From STC-113 sp964618565 (GTDB taxonomy: Bacteria > Patescibacteriota > Gracilibacteria > BD1-5 > UBA2023): DNA of 64,000 bases. The notes under the pieces were generated by a model. The model had not been told where the DNA came from, ran no database searches, and saw nothing but the letters and a program-made list of their open reading frames with translations. Location of the stretch: the NCBI GenBank assembly GCA_964618565.1, contig CAZUBA010000003.1, forward strand, positions 1 through 64,000. Reading direction: 5' to 3'. Positions 30,669 through 43,966 of the stretch are shown here, in pieces (position 1 is the stretch's first letter; every line of letters begins with the position of its first letter). A program made the translations under genes and the position numbers.

Positions 30669-31030
30669 TGGATGCAAATAAAAGACGGATATGAGATTCT
30701 TGAGAGGTCATAGCAATAAGCTATCTCCAGAATAAATGAATGAAGATACTTGAGACTAACCACACCATAAAATGAGGTGAAATAGATATCATCGGAAAAT
30801 CCGGTGATATTACTGTTTTTATTGAGGTGAAACTTAGGAATTCTCTAAAATTCTGAATCCCCGAAGCAGCTTTTACAAAAGCCAAAAAAAGACATCTCTT
30901 AAGGAGTATCCAATATTATTGCAAAAAAAAGAATCTTAATTTATGATGCATAAGAGCGGATTTCATTTCTATTACGAATGAAAACTGAGAATATAAGATA
31001 ATACATCATGAAAATATTGAAATGAATTAG
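30668..31030 (+). CDS. YraN/UPF0102 endonuclease-like protein
   Basis: This 120-residue protein matches UPF0102: RRIGDSGEVIAISYLQNKGM, NHTIKGGEIDIIGKSGDITVF and IEVKLRNS. The GEIDII and EVKxR elements carry the D, E and K of a PD-(D/E)XK nuclease fold. The family has been linked to recombination and DNA uptake, but its reaction is not settled. The start ATG overlaps the preceding UAA by one base. It ends with UAG. Confidence 0.9.
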
Positions 31031-31040
31031 CCATCTAAAA

Positions 31041-31550
31041 CTAAGATACATGTTTTTTCAAATTGATTAATTTTTTTTCATATAATCATCTCTGTTTCTG
31101 GAAATCATTATTTAAAGGCATGTTATCTATTGCTTCCTGATATATATCGATCAAGGATATAATGTTTAGGATATTGAATTTAGAATCTCCGATTTGGGTC
31201 AAAATAGTTTCGCCTGACCTCGGAGATAGATAACGCTCTGCCGAATCTATATCTATTTTCAAATCATCCTTTGATATTACAATACTTTGCCATGGCTTTA
31301 GTTCATAGGAAATATCATATTGTCCAAGCAATAATATTAATTCAGGGAAAGAATCTTCATTAACAAGAAAATCCAAATCCTTTATAATCATATTCCTATC
31401 TTGTGTATGGTAAAAGCAGGCAAGACTTCAATATAAGATTGGCGTAATGCTAAGTTGTCAACAAATATACGAAATTATCTTTCCAAAATCCAAAAGTTCT
31501 TGGAATTTATTGTCGTTAACTGTGTTTTTAAATTCATTTATCATATGCAT
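31041..31550 (-). CDS. nucleotidyltransferase-fold protein
   Basis: This 169-residue protein has the Pol-beta nucleotidyltransferase motif GS-LACFYHTQDRNMIIKD-LDFLV, i.e. G-S followed by D-x-D. A further acidic residue lies in LKIDIDSAERYL. It resembles the small aminoglycoside-adenylyltransferase-like or predicted toxin/antitoxin-type nucleotidyltransferases. No partner HEPN or antitoxin gene is next to it. Without UGA reading it would seem to start 159 bp later and lose its GS motif. Confidence 0.75.
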
Positions 31551-31557
31551 TTCTTTA

Positions 31558-31589
31558 TCAAAAATAAAATCCCTCAAAAGGGATTTTAT
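31558..31589. terminator. terminator
   Basis: AAAATCCCT-CAAA-AGGGATTTT hairpin directly after the phosphohexomutase stop codon. Confidence 0.85.
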
Positions 31590-32936
31590 TTATTTGCTTA
31601 TAATTTCTTTCAACTCCAAGAATTTTTCATTTAGGAGGCTTTCATTTCTGGCTTCAATGTTTAATCTCAATAATGGTTCATTTGATGAAGGCCTGACATT
31701 GAACCACCAATTATGATATCTTACTGTCAATCAATCAAACATGTCTTGGCTTCAATCCCTATATTTTGACCTAAGTTCATCTAATTTATCTCAAACGTTC
31801 GATACCTTAAAATTGATTTCAGGTACTGCAAGATAAGTTTCAAATTCTTTTCTGACTTCTGACGGCTTTGAATCTCATTCAGATAGAAGATCCAGGATTT
31901 TTGCAAAAGCTATGACTCAGCTGTCTGCATTCCAATTTTTCCTGAAATAATAATGACCGGAATGCTCTCATCAGAATATGATTTCATTGTCTATATACAT
32001 CTTTTCCTTGATATACACATGGCCAACTTTTTCTTTGACGGGAATTCATCACATTCTCTCTATAGTCTCGGGTACGATATTCCCGCATACTGAATTATAG
32101 ATTATCTTCTTTTTTGGGAATTTTTCCAACATCACTTTGGCAATCATGGCAGTTGTTATTGTTCATGACCACACAACTCAAGCTTCATCGCAGATGCTCA
32201 TCCTATCTGCATCTCAATCAAATGCCACTCATAAATCAGCCCGGGCTTCTAAGACTTTTTTTATCATGTCTTTAACATTTTCCGGCTCTATAGGGCTCGG
32301 ATGATGATTCGGAAAATCTCAATCCGGCTCAAAGAAAAGAGGAATTAATTCAAAATTAAATTTTTTGGCCAGCTTTTCCATAAAAACTCCTGCGACTCAA
32401 TTGCCTGCATCAGCAACAACCTTAAATTTTTTTAATTTGCTTAAATCCACAAACGAAGCAATGTGTTCTATGAAATCATCTGAAATATCGGTATATTTGT
32501 AATTTCAAAGAATAGGCTTTTTTATAAGTTCTCATTTGGCAATAAAATCTTGCAATTCAACTCAGAATGATTTCATATTTATTGGAATTGCGTTTTTTGA
32601 GCATGCCTTGAGTCAATTGTATTCTTTGGGATTATGACTTGCGGTAATCATTAATCAGACATCGACTTCTTCATATGCTCATGTTGCAAAATATATCATG
32701 TCCGTTGAACACAATCAAATATCTATGACATTTTTTCAAGTGTCTAGGATTCATTCTATAAGCGCTTGTTTGAGGCTTTCTGATGATAATCTTGCATCAC
32801 ATCCTACTATGAATATCTCTGCTCTTCTCTGTAGTGTTGCGAATGCAAATCACATCTTATAATACAATTCTTCGTTGATATCTTTCCCGTAAACTCATCT
32901 CAAGTCATAGGATTTATTAAGTATTTTAGTGTCCAT
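31590..32936 (-). CDS. phosphomannomutase/phosphoglucomutase
   Basis: This 448-residue alpha-D-phosphohexomutase has all four landmarks: the phosphoserine loop TASHNPKEYNG, the Mg loop DGDADR, the sugar-binding GGEHSGHYY and the phosphate-binding SSNEPLLRLNIEA. It interconverts hexose-1- and hexose-6-phosphate, feeding GDP-mannose or UDP-glucose for surface glycans. It stands at the end of a run of envelope genes. Next upstream on its strand is the GT-C-like membrane protein, 8 bp away, then a flippase, which supports one pathway. Confidence 0.95.
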
Positions 32937-32944
32937 TTTTAAAA

Positions 32945-35900
32945 TTATTTTATTCTGAATAAAACCAACCAGCCATGAGTCACATATTGCCGGAAAATTT
33001 CAAGAGCCTTATTCTGATCCTGTACATTGCTTTTCTTGAAGTAATCGGCAAGATTCTTAAGATAAGGATAATTTTGATCATTTATTTTATCATTTCTTAT
33101 AAGGTCCAATATATGATTATAACACCGCAGCTGTTTTTCTCCTCTGTTTATTGTTTGTCAGCTAGTCGTGTAAGATTCATAATTGACTCATGCATGGCTC
33201 ATATAATCCTCATTATTTTCATCAAGAGCTATCTGAAGGCAAAGGCTGTCAGTATGAATTAGCTCAAGTTTGGAGCTTCTGAAAGTACGCAGAAGATTCT
33301 CAAATCTTCTTGTAAGATCATGACGAGGGTCTTTGTCTATGGTTGCAGCATTCAAATCCACAAGCAAATATTTAAGTCATATTTTTTTCATTCTTTCAAC
33401 CGCTATGTCCGGATTTTCATTTGAAAAGTACTTATCGAAATTTGTAACAAGGCTATCATCATAAAACCTATTTCTATTATTATCTATGAAATACGTAAGG
33501 AATGTTCATATTCTATAGATATTTTCATCATTTTTTAGATTTTTCGGCGTATAAAGGACTGTTCGGTATATTTCATTTAATTTGCTTTTAGCACTTGCCC
33601 TAACCTTGTTTGAGTTCATTGCATCCAATCACATCTTAGTCAGATCAGTGTTTCGTATTTCTCTCAAGATAGCTTCTATTTTTGAGATTTCGGGTTTATC
33701 CCCTACATTTGAAACAACTATCTTCTTCAATATGCTATCATTGATAGAATTCATGACATCTACGGCATATTTTTCTGAATCCTTAACATTAAGATTCGCT
33801 AGAATTTTGAAGTAATCCGGATGACTGGCAAATATTCCCTCTTCTTGGTTATATATTCAAGCTTTATACTCTACAAAAGATGCCTGCTTCAAGTTGTTGA
33901 ATCAATGAGGAATAGTAGACATGAAGAAATAAATCAAAATTATTATCATCAATATGAAGCTTCAAAAGAAATGCGCTAGATTCTCAAGTTCATCTTCTTT
34001 CTCTTCCGTAATATAAGATGCTCCGATTCAAATCATGAGAAGGAGAGCAAAATACATTGCAATTCAATACCACACTATTCAAAAAGCCGCGACTGCGAAT
34101 ATAAGTCCGTACATTGTGAAAAATACAGCATTAAGCTTGAAAATTTGGCTTAACTTACCGTTTGAAAGGCTATATAGGAAAAAGGCCAGAAGAGCTAAAA
34201 ATATTCAAATAATATAGATATATCATCCTGGTAGATCAAGCTTGGCAAAAAATGATATCAGAGTTGGCGTCAGTGCAGAATCTCCATAATATATTATTCC
34301 AAACGCTATAGGCACGAGCACTCAAAAAGAAATTGCAATATTCTTGTATGGCAAGAACAATAGAATCACAGGAAGCAATGCTAGAAAGAAATAAGTTATT
34401 TCTGTATATTCTCATCATTGATTCTTCTGAAGTGTCAGGTTCCAAGGCAGCCTAAGATAATTATTAAGCCCTTCCTCGTATCAGAAATATCTTCAGAAAT
34501 CCTCATTTTGAGTTTTTCATTTTTCATCTATGGATTGAGTGATGTTTTTATCTTCAATTTGCTTAAGCTCATCCTTATTGTAAATTTTTGTAAGATCGGC
34601 ATTAAATCCGCTCCATTCTCATGTTAGTATAGTTCAGACTGAAATTTTTGTTGTCTTGATTTCTGAGATATTTTTTACAAACCAAGGCAATAGATATGCA
34701 AATACTCACAACAAGAACACTAGAGTCAATATAAAGGCATTCTTAAAGGATTTGCTTTTATATTTTTGAAATGAATAAGACAGAATCAGGATTCACAAAG
34801 CTATGCTCAAATATCAGACATTATTAATGAGCGAGGCATTGTCCATGGGGAAATTCACATTCATCATTGCCCATAATCAAAATCTTGTGAATACTCAAAT
34901 GAATATGAAAAAATATCATAAGAATCAGGAGAACCCAAGCTTTGAATAGAATATTACTCCCAAGATTCATAAAATCATCATCAAAGTAGTGACCTTGATG
35001 GCAAAAGCCAATCAGACAATAGTTCAGATTATAAAAAGATATATGAGAAAATCCTTATTATCGAACAAATCCTGCTTTCAGGCAACAGATTTATAGACGG
35101 AAGTGAATTTATTTATTATCTTATTGAAGGTATTCTGATGAACCGGAGCAACTGAATCTTCAGAATCAGGAGAATTAGTGTTATCCACATCATCGTGTCA
35201 TAAATATCTTGAAAATAAATCATATATAAGATAGATTCAGATAACGCTTACGAAGAATAATCCCGGATCAAGCTTCATATCTTTGGCTTGCTGGAATATT
35301 ACCATTGGCATGGCATAGAACATTGTCGCTAAAATGATTGGAAGAGACAGGTATCTCTTTTTTCCATTATCAAGAACATCAGAAAATACAACCATCAAGA
35401 CAACAAGAGATAAGATTCATCATACCTGATTGAAGAAAAAGGCTTGAGGCGCGCTATGGAACATGAATCAGATTCAAGTGAAAATTTGTCATGCGAGCAT
35501 TCAGGCTCAATTCAATATAGATCAGCTATTTGCCATTATCTGTGGAAAATTCATGTATGCTCAAAGATCATCCCATCCGATAGGCATCGGCCTTATTATA
35601 TTTATGAAATTAACTCAAATTAGAAAAGTCATCACTATAAAAGCGAATTCTGCAGAGAGAAGCCTCATGTTAAGCGCCTCAAAAAAAGTTCAATCTAACT
35701 TATGGTTAGGAAAGGTTATTTTGAAACTATATAATGATTTGATGCTGTTTAATAGTTCTTTGGCTCATAAAATACCAAAAAGCAATAATATTGAGAATAC
35801 TGAATAATAATTATATAATCAGACAAAAGATGCTATGGAAAGCAATAAAGAGAACAAGACAAATCAGAATCCTAGAGACATCAGGAATTTGAATGCTACA

Positions 35901-36292
35901 GACTGGTCTTTGAAGCTGTTTATCCTATTCAATATGCTTCTTGCAAAACTGTAGCTTAAAAGAACTACTATTGATGGTAAAACAAGAAATCATAAAATCT
36001 TGAAGAATAGCGATGCGGATCAGGATTGAACATTATTAAGAGAGAAAAAAGTCATGCATAAGATCAATATGTGCAATATTGTCATTCATATAAGTCAAGC
36101 TATAGTATATTCCACCTTATCCTTGGAATATACTGTCTTTGCTGCCTTGTAGGATCAATAAATCAATATTATCGCAACTATATAACCCATGTATCAGCTG
36201 GAAGATTCTGAATGGATTCAATTGTAATAACTCATAATAACAGTGAATGCAACTCAAATGAGAAGTATCAATTTTACGAAAAATTCTATCAT
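32945..36292 (-). CDS. large GT-C-like membrane protein
   Basis: This 1115-residue protein has some 20 hydrophobic helices in its first 800 residues and a soluble C-terminal part. A loop after early helices holds RPMPIGWDDLGAYMNFP, and an acidic pair in that position recalls the catalytic Asp/Asp of GT-C glycosyltransferases (PMT, ArnT, STT3). The C-terminal LKYLLVDLNAATIDKDP also resembles lumenal domains of such enzymes. It lies between the flippase (21 bp) and the phosphohexomutase (8 bp) and is probably co-transcribed. It may transfer sugars from lipid carriers; this is inference. Confidence 0.75.
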
Positions 36293-36312
36293 GGTAATAT
36301 TATTAATATAAA

Positions 36313-37848
36313 TTATTTAGATTTTTTTATCTTAAGAAGTTCATCCAAGAACAATTTTCATTCTTTAAGATTTAAGGCAATCAGTGGCATTATATATAAA
36401 ATTCACAGAATCAAAATCAAAAAAAGCGATTCAATCCTATTCGCTCAGATAAACAAAGGTTTTCCAAATATCAATAAAAGCAAGCACAAGATGGCTGATA
36501 ATAAAGCATTTTTCAAGAAAAACCTAAGATCGAATTTTCCAGAGTATTTTTTTGTCGCCCTGTGGCTTAGATAAAACATTGGAATCCAAGATAGCCCGAC
36601 TGCCAAAGACGAACCCAACGCTCATGTTCAGCTTTGTGCTGATTCAAAAGCCTTAATGAGTATCAGATTGAGAGGAATATTACACGCTAGTCACACTCAT
36701 AATATCTTCACCCTATCTCTGATCCTTCAGGTTCAAGCCAGTATCTGGAAATTTATCTGCAATAGGAAATTGAATACGATGAAAAATATTGAAAACATCA
36801 GGATATCTCAAGAGAATGCAAATTTTTGTCAGAAAAGAGTAGTGGTCAATTCTCTTGCGAAAATGAACATGAATCATGAAACTATAATTCAGATGACTCA
36901 GAAATATTTGTAGAATAAGTTTTTTATGGTTTTTATCTTTTCTTCGTCTCATTTTCCATGAAGCTCGGAAATCACCGGAAACAAGAATCAGATTATTGGT
37001 ACAATCATCAGAAAAGGTATTCAGATAATACTGAGATAATTGGTGTAATATCATGCTGTCTCGGGTCAAAGAAGATATATTATCAGCTGCATATCGACCT
37101 GGCTCAGTACCATTCAAACATTTGCGGCAAGCAAAACCCAAATAGCATATGAAAAGACTTTTTTTATAAGAGGCTTTTCATAGACAATCTTAACTCACTT
37201 AAGGTAAGGTTTATAATATTTATGATAAAAGAGAACATAGGAGATTGCGGTTCAGATTCATATTCAGAAAATCCAATTCCAAGAATAGTTAACGATATTT
37301 CAATATCACGTAAAAGAAAGGGATAGGGTCAAACCAAGAATTGCAAGCATTCTCAAGAGTTCCAAGCCTTTTTGATATTTTGTATTTTGAGTTGCTCAAT
37401 AGACAGTGCTAGCTATACCATAAAGATTAAGCAAGACAAAGAAATAACAGAAAATACGAAGTATATTTCACGTATTAGCGTCATGGAAATAATTTATAGC
37501 AATATAATCAGATCCCAAATATAAGAAAAGTCATATCGAAAGGCTTGTCGGAAGTTGCACAAAAAGAGCATATGCGAGAACCGATTTAAATCTTGAGTAA
37601 TCAGCTTCGACGATGAATTTCGGCAAGAAGAAATTAAGGCTTTCTGTCAGTCACAAGTCATGATAAACGGACAAGAGGCTCACAAGGCTTATCACTCAAT
37701 ATAATATTCACATCTCACCGACGCTTAAATCATTCGATAATATGATCTTAACGAAATATCCTATCGGGCCGGTCAAAAAAGCAAATATATACAACCACAT
37801 TCATCTTTTTATAAATTTTTCACTTAATGTTTCTTTTAAATCAATCAT
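36313..37848 (-). CDS. polysaccharide flippase (Wzx/MVF type)
   Basis: This 511-residue protein has 12-14 helices. Typical flippase segments are present: IKRGMWLYIFAFLTGPIGYFV at the start, YYTNYLSIIGIPFLMIVP, FLFPVISELHGKGDEEK, and FNFLLQINFQILAGTGR. Wzx-type flippases move undecaprenyl-linked oligosaccharides across the membrane. It starts a transcript with the GT-C-like protein and the phosphohexomutase. About 25 of its glycines are UGA. Confidence 0.88.
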
Positions 37849-37904
37849 TGATTTTCTGTAATTTATAGCTCGGAAATTCTATGGAAATCCCCTTCAAAGT
37901 CAAT

Positions 37905-37933
37905 TAAAAACGGGGAGTATGAATTCCCCGTTC
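37905..37933. terminator. terminator of the DUF2339 gene
   Basis: AACGGGGA-N7-TTCCCCGTT hairpin, with a T-run on the minus strand, just downstream of the DUF2339 stop codon. Confidence 0.85.
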
Positions 37934-37936
37934 CGA

Positions 37937-40900
37937 TTATGAAAATTTGACTGCTCATCATATGTCCACAAACTCTTTCATCGCTCAAATTATCTTTTTA
38001 TATTCAGCTTCTGATAATTCGCTTTTATAATTATTGATTATGAAATCATAATATTTCTGCAATTCTCAAGGGGAAAATTCTGACTTTCAAAAGTTCTTCT
38101 CAATAAGCTTCGATATCTTAATCAGATTCTTTGAACGGATCATATATCTCTTTCAATTCAATAATTCAAATGTCACGCTTGTCACATCACCGATATCAAT
38201 ATCTCTTATTGTTTCATTAATAGAATTCCCATTATCGGTCGGAGACGCCTTTTCTTGAGAGTTATCCTTATCTGGTGTAAGATTGGAGACATCAAATTCC
38301 TTAAGCAAGTTTCAAGGATGTTTTTTTGAATACATTGTTGAAATATATATCATGAGTCATCCCACGAACATAAGCGCGACAACCCTGAGGATTGCATCAT
38401 CAATGCCGAACCAAACATCATATAATAGGATTTTAGTCAATACCAAAGCCAGTACATAAAGCCCAATTGTCCGCCATTTCTGCAGATCATTTTTGATTCA
38501 ATTCGATAGATAGAAATATGCCCATAATGCCCAATAGATTGTAATTGAGAAAACATTATCATCTGAAAAATCATACACGAATATTGTTGTAGACAAGAAT
38601 AGATATATCAAGAAAGGGATCAGAAGGGTTCTCTTTATATTATCTAATTTCCCCTTAATCTTGTTTCTGGAATATAACCAAATTCAAGGGATGAGCACAG
38701 TAACATATTGAAGATACTTCAGATTCTCTTTTTTGTCATAGTCCAAAACGTAAAAGATGTCTTCAATGCTGAATAGATGATTAATATAGAATAATCATAA
38801 GGTTATAGCTAAGGTATAAGAGAGCAAGCTTGATGCAAAAAGATTATAGAAAAATCCTATGATGACAAAGACTATCGAAAGAGCCAGGAAGACATATCAT
38901 TGCTCGGTATGGGGAACAATGCTTGCCACTCCGATTCAGACCATTATTATCCCTATTATATGAAGAATATCATGAACAATTCGCGATTGATCATTTTCAT
39001 CTTTCAATAGATATAGGTTTATGATCAATGATGCGCCTACAAAAACAATTGGTATGAGAGATACGAATTCGCCTGTATCGATAGTCGGTATGAAGGCTGA
39101 ATATTTAATGATTCAGATTGCAAAAAGCAAACAAGCAGCAAAATATATCTTAATATCTTTAAGCCTCTTAAAGAAGAAATAAAGGACTGTCGCCTCAAAA
39201 AACCATATGCTAGCTACAACGGCTGGCCTTGTTGCAAAAATTATAAGTATCGCAAGAGAAAAAAGAGAAATTGAGATTCAAAGATATGAGTAAATTGCAT
39301 TTTTTCATGAATCTTTTTTTGAATTATCTTCTGTAAAAATATCATCTCATACTATATTCATCATGATAAATCATAGTACAAAATATGATGCTGCAAGTCA
39401 CATAAAGCAGTAACCGAGTATCAATCATGGGAAAAGCTTTGCAATCTCTCAATAATTATAAAGCTCTCATCCGACAAAAAGAATTCAGGCAACCAAGGAG
39501 ATGACCAGATTCTTAAGGTCTTTTGTTCTTATGCTTTCAATGAAAAAAGGCGCTAACATATTTGAAATTGCAAAAATAATCACTGCTGCGGCACTTGGTA
39601 TCATAAATTCTCATTTAGTTTGGATTATAGGGAGGAGCAATAATGTTGTGCCTATATTTCAGATAGAAAACAGATAGCTCATTGCTTCTTTTTTAGAGAA
39701 ATAATAAGTTGCAAAAAGAAAAATAAATCATGCTATTAGCACACTGGTATGCGTGATGGAATCTAGCACTACAAGAGAAAAGAGAGAAATCGACAAATTT
39801 GCAATTACCAAGAACACTCAAAGCAGAATGAAAAAAAGATATTTAAGCCCAAGTGAGATCGTTTCAAAAACCAGGGTGAAAACGAAAAGATATACGAGAA
39901 GCGTTCATAAGATTACTGGAATTACCATAAACAATGATCCAGAAATAAGCAAGAAAAGCAGGAGAATCAAAGGCATAAAAAGTATGAATCAGATTGAAGC
40001 GATGCTTGCGACAGTTATAAAAAACACACTGCATGCCAACATTCATCATAAAAATACAAGATATGCTATGAAAGCTACAGAAGTCTTGATGATTCACTCA
40101 GCGCTTCATGCAAAAAGCATCAATGCAAAAGCAACATAAGCTCAGATAAGAAAAAATCAGATATTTTGCTTTTCATTATTCTTATATGCAAGGAATAATG
40201 TGAGAATCGATATAAGGGCAATAAAAGCCAGTTTCAATGACCAATGGAAACTTGAGGTGAAAGGAGCCAATATAAAAAGGATATTTCATCCTATGAATCA
40301 TGTTATTGAGAGATATTTTGCAAAATGATTCTCTTGTTTATCATAAAAGATTTTCGATAAGAAAAGCGCTCACATGGATATGATTGCAGAATATCACGCC
40401 ATCGTATAAGGAGTTCCGTCTCATGGAGCTCATACGAGAAACGGATTGAGAAAAGCAAAGGCAAATGAGAATAAAAGAAGAGTCTTCGATTTATAGACAA
40501 GTGAGGTTGTGATTGCAAAAATGGTATTAAGGATGAGGAAAAAGAAAGTCATTCATTCAGAGAGAATTGTAGAAAAGCTATCAGCTCAAGAGGCATCTGA
40601 TTCTCATATGAGGTACCTTCAAGAAAGTATTACAAGATAATTTACAAGTATTCAGACTCAGAGCATAGTTCTTGATTCTTGAACGTATCATCTTTTATCC
40701 AGGACAACTCAAATCCCGAAAAAAGCGAATCAAGCTATGAATCATATTATAAGCTTTCATTTTGCTCATGCAGCCTCAAAAACCAATCCTAGGAAGAAAA
40801 GGACTCACAGAAAAAGCAATATTCATCAGATTTTAGCAAGAGCATTCTCAGCGAAAAATCTCTCAAAAGCCGAAGGCGCTGACGGTTCCGATTCTTTCCT

Positions 40901-41281
40901 TATGGCATTTTTAACTTGAGTATCCTCCTCTTCCTCGTATTCTTCCTCATATTGAAGTGATGGAATATTAGTCTCTTGTTCATATGCTTCGGCAGGAATA
41001 TTCCGAATACCCTCTTCTGCTGCAGTGGCTTGTTCTTTTTTAAAAATTTCTCATTTGGAAGTCCTTTCTATTACTTTATTTGTATATTCTACAACTCTGT
41101 CTCTTATGAAATCAAGCGGCAGAAAAAACTTCTTGATCAATAAGGAGAAAACAATTCAGGCAAATAATACTCAAAAAATAACATCTCAATATGATGCATC
41201 CATTCCAAATAGGACAAAGGATAATAATAGTCATAATGAGATGCTTAACATCCAAGATATTCGATTAATAAGGCTTATCAT
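37937..41281 (-). CDS. DUF2339-like multi-spanning membrane protein
   Basis: This 1114-residue protein starts with two helices, then an acidic Glu-rich linker (EEEYEEEEDTQ, residues about 110-135). The DUF2339 signature follows (FERFFAENALAKIGGILLFLG), then more than 25 further helices. The C-terminus is soluble and charged. DUF2339 proteins are large membrane proteins of unknown role, often next to envelope genes. Length and topology fit. The gene stands between the flippase unit and a surface-protein gene and ends at its own terminator. Confidence 0.82.
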
Positions 41282-41304
41282 AATAAGAAAGTGAATGAAT
41301 AATA

Positions 41305-43131
41305 CTACTTATTTATTTTCTTTATCATACTTACAATACCGACTCAGAAAGCTCCCGACAATAAGGCAAGCAGAGCAATGAAGAAGGTCCTGTTAGATTC
41401 AATGAATCTATTGTCCTTCTTGTCGCAAATATCTCATTCTCAGTCATTATCCACATCTATCTGGTCTGGATTATGTTCATAAGGGCAATTATCCTTAGCG
41501 AATATAATATCATCTTGGTCAGCATCTTCACATACGTCTCAGACTCAATTATTATCTGAATCCTTTTGGTCGCCATTTGCAACTGTCAGACAATTATCCT
41601 TGAATCATTCGACCCCGTCCTTGTCCGCATCCTCACACATATCCCCCACGGCATTCTTATCTTCATCTTTTTGATCTTTATTCTGTATGCTTAAACAATT
41701 GTCACAGAGGTTTCAAATTCCATCCTTATCAAGATCTTCTTGTCATTTATTAGGAATATCCTTACAATTATCTATAGAATCAAGTATGGTATCCTTATCT
41801 TTATCATGTGTTTTTTCATATTCTAGCTGCTGATCGCATTTGTCTCAGATTCAATTCCTGTTTTTATCGGCCTGATCGGGGTCATATAACTTACACTTAT
41901 CGCAAATGTCTCAGATTCAATCATTATCATTATCCTTTTGGTCGGCATTTGGATTTGTAATACAATTATCTATGCTGTCAAAAATTCCATCCTTGTCTTT
42001 ATCAAATTCGCATTTATCTCAAATATTATTAATATTCACATCCTCCTGACTCGGATTTGAAACATTAGGACAATTGTCAAGCCTTCAGATTATGCCGTCG
42101 TGATCATCATCCATGCATAAATCTCAGAATCAATCTCAATTCGAATCTTTTTGATCTGGATTAAAAACATATTTACAGTTATCAACGCTATCCCCCGCTC
42201 AATCTTTATCAGTGTCTGAATCTAGAGGATTCTTAGTTTTATTATCAAAATCACATTCATCTCAAATTCCATCTGAATCTGAATCTTTCTGCTCAGTATT
42301 GGATTTATATTTACAATTGTCTTTTTCATTCGTAACTTTATCGGAATCAAAATCATTATGGTAAAGAGGATTCGGATTTAATTTGGGTTCTATTTCTATT
42401 GTGCTTGAATCGATAGGAAAAGTTGCCCTCATGCTCTTATTTAAATATTTTGCATAGATTTCACGCATTTGGCTTCAAGAACAATCGTAATCTGTATAAA
42501 TATCAATCTTTCCAGCAAAAAAAGGCTTTAGCAGATAAATTGAATCTGAAGATCTATAAAAAATAATATCTCTGATCACTGCCTTCTTAAGTATCACGTC
42601 TTCTTCGGAATTTATGAAGCTTATCCTTAAATACCTGAAATTGAAATCCTGTAAGCTGCTTTCAAAAACCTCAGAATAATTTTTACCATCTTCAGATATT
42701 TCAAATTTCACTATTGAGTCGTAATCATAATTAATATTAGAATAAAAATCCAATCTCGATAAGCTTTTCCCAAAATCAATTATTATATTCCTATTCTTGT
42801 CATTCAAGTCATCGAATGCAAAAGTTGTCGTAGGATTATTATCCTGCAAAAATTTCGTCTTATTCTTATCTCAAGAAGAAATGCTGCTTATGGTATAAGG
42901 GATGTAGTCAGGTTTTCATTCCTGAAATACTTTATATGGCACAAAATTGCCTCACTCTACAAAAAAAATATCGCTTGCTGTATTTGGCATTTTAATTTTT
43001 AATGTGCTGTCTGAGTTGGCTTCAAAGCTTGAATAATTTTTGAAACATTTTGGATTTATGTCTTCGGCAGAAGCAATATTTCAAAATAAAATAAATGCAA
43101 TTGCAAACAGTAATATTTTTGATTGATTCAT
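41305..43131 (-). CDS. surface protein with thrombospondin type 3 repeats
   Basis: This 608-residue protein has a signal peptide (MNQSKILLFAIAFILFGNIASA). Residues 90-190 form a discoidin/F5-8-like beta domain (NRNIIIDFGKSLSRLDFYSN). About ten calcium-binding TSP3-like repeats follow, of the D-x-D-x-D-G-(I/V)-x-D-x-x-D-x-C form with N-C-x-x-x-x-N-P-x-Q links. A C-terminal membrane helix (TFFIALLALLSGAFW) and a short basic tail end the protein. TSP3 arrays are rigid, Ca-dependent stalks, so it is probably an anchored adhesin-like surface stalk. The repeat glycines are mostly UGA. Confidence 0.88.
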
Positions 43132-43156
43132 AATTAATGATTATGCATTAAAATAA

Positions 43157-43966
43157 TTATAAGCTTATTCTAGTTGCTTTGGCACAATTGTAGCCTATTT
43201 CTATTATCTCATCAAATTTATTGAACTCATAATAATCTATTCAAGGGAATGCAGGATGTAGGAATATGATATTCTTTTCTTTTATGTCAAGAGATCTATC
43301 CTCATTTTGTTTCATCATAATATCTATGGCTTTCTGTAGAATCTGGTAATTCATTCAGAATATATTATGTTTAAACTCAAGTCATAATACATTCAGCTTT
43401 GATTCTATCGGCCGATCAATATCTCTAAGCACTGAAACTGCTAGGATATTCTTTTGGTTCAAGACTTCAATGGGCAGATTATTTATAAGTCATCAATCCA
43501 TAAACTCATGATTTGAGGACTCGAATGGCATAATGATTCAAGGGATGCTAATTGATGCTCTTATCGCATCAGCCAAATTTCATTTATCAAATACGAATTT
43601 TTCTCAGCTGCTTAAATCAGTTGAGATTATCTTAAGCGGAATACTCAGATCTTCAATATTTATGTTTCAGAATATTGAATAAAGATATTTCCTTATCTTA
43701 TTTCAAGCTATGATTCATTTCTTCATATCTATATCAATAAGTTTAAAATATCTTATTTCTGATGCGATAGACCTCATTTCAGATGAAGTTTTTCAAAAAG
43801 CATAAAGAGCTCATATTACAGAGCCCATACTTGTTCAAGAAATTTCTGATGGCTTAAAGTGATTTTCTTCAAGATATTTTATGACTCAGATATGGGCCAA
43901 TCATCTTGCAGCTCATCATCCTAGTGCAAGCCCGAAATCTTTATTATTTGAAAAGAAATTGAACAT
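43157..43966 (-). CDS. patatin-like phospholipase
   Basis: This 269-residue protein has the complete patatin catalytic set: oxyanion motif ALGGGAARGLAHIGV, nucleophile elbow SGTSMGSVIGA (G-x-S-x-G) and MDGGLINNLPI (D-G-G). Five of those glycines are UGA. Patatins hydrolyse acyl chains of membrane lipids. There is no signal peptide, so it should act from the cytosol. Its ATG overlaps the stop of the phosphodiesterase-like gene (ATAATG), suggesting translational coupling. Confidence 0.94.

Noticed and set aside
29508..31030. A conjugative element
   Set aside because: Only PrgI and a VirB4 N-terminal-like gene are present; no relaxase, coupling protein or P-loop VirB4 half is nearby.
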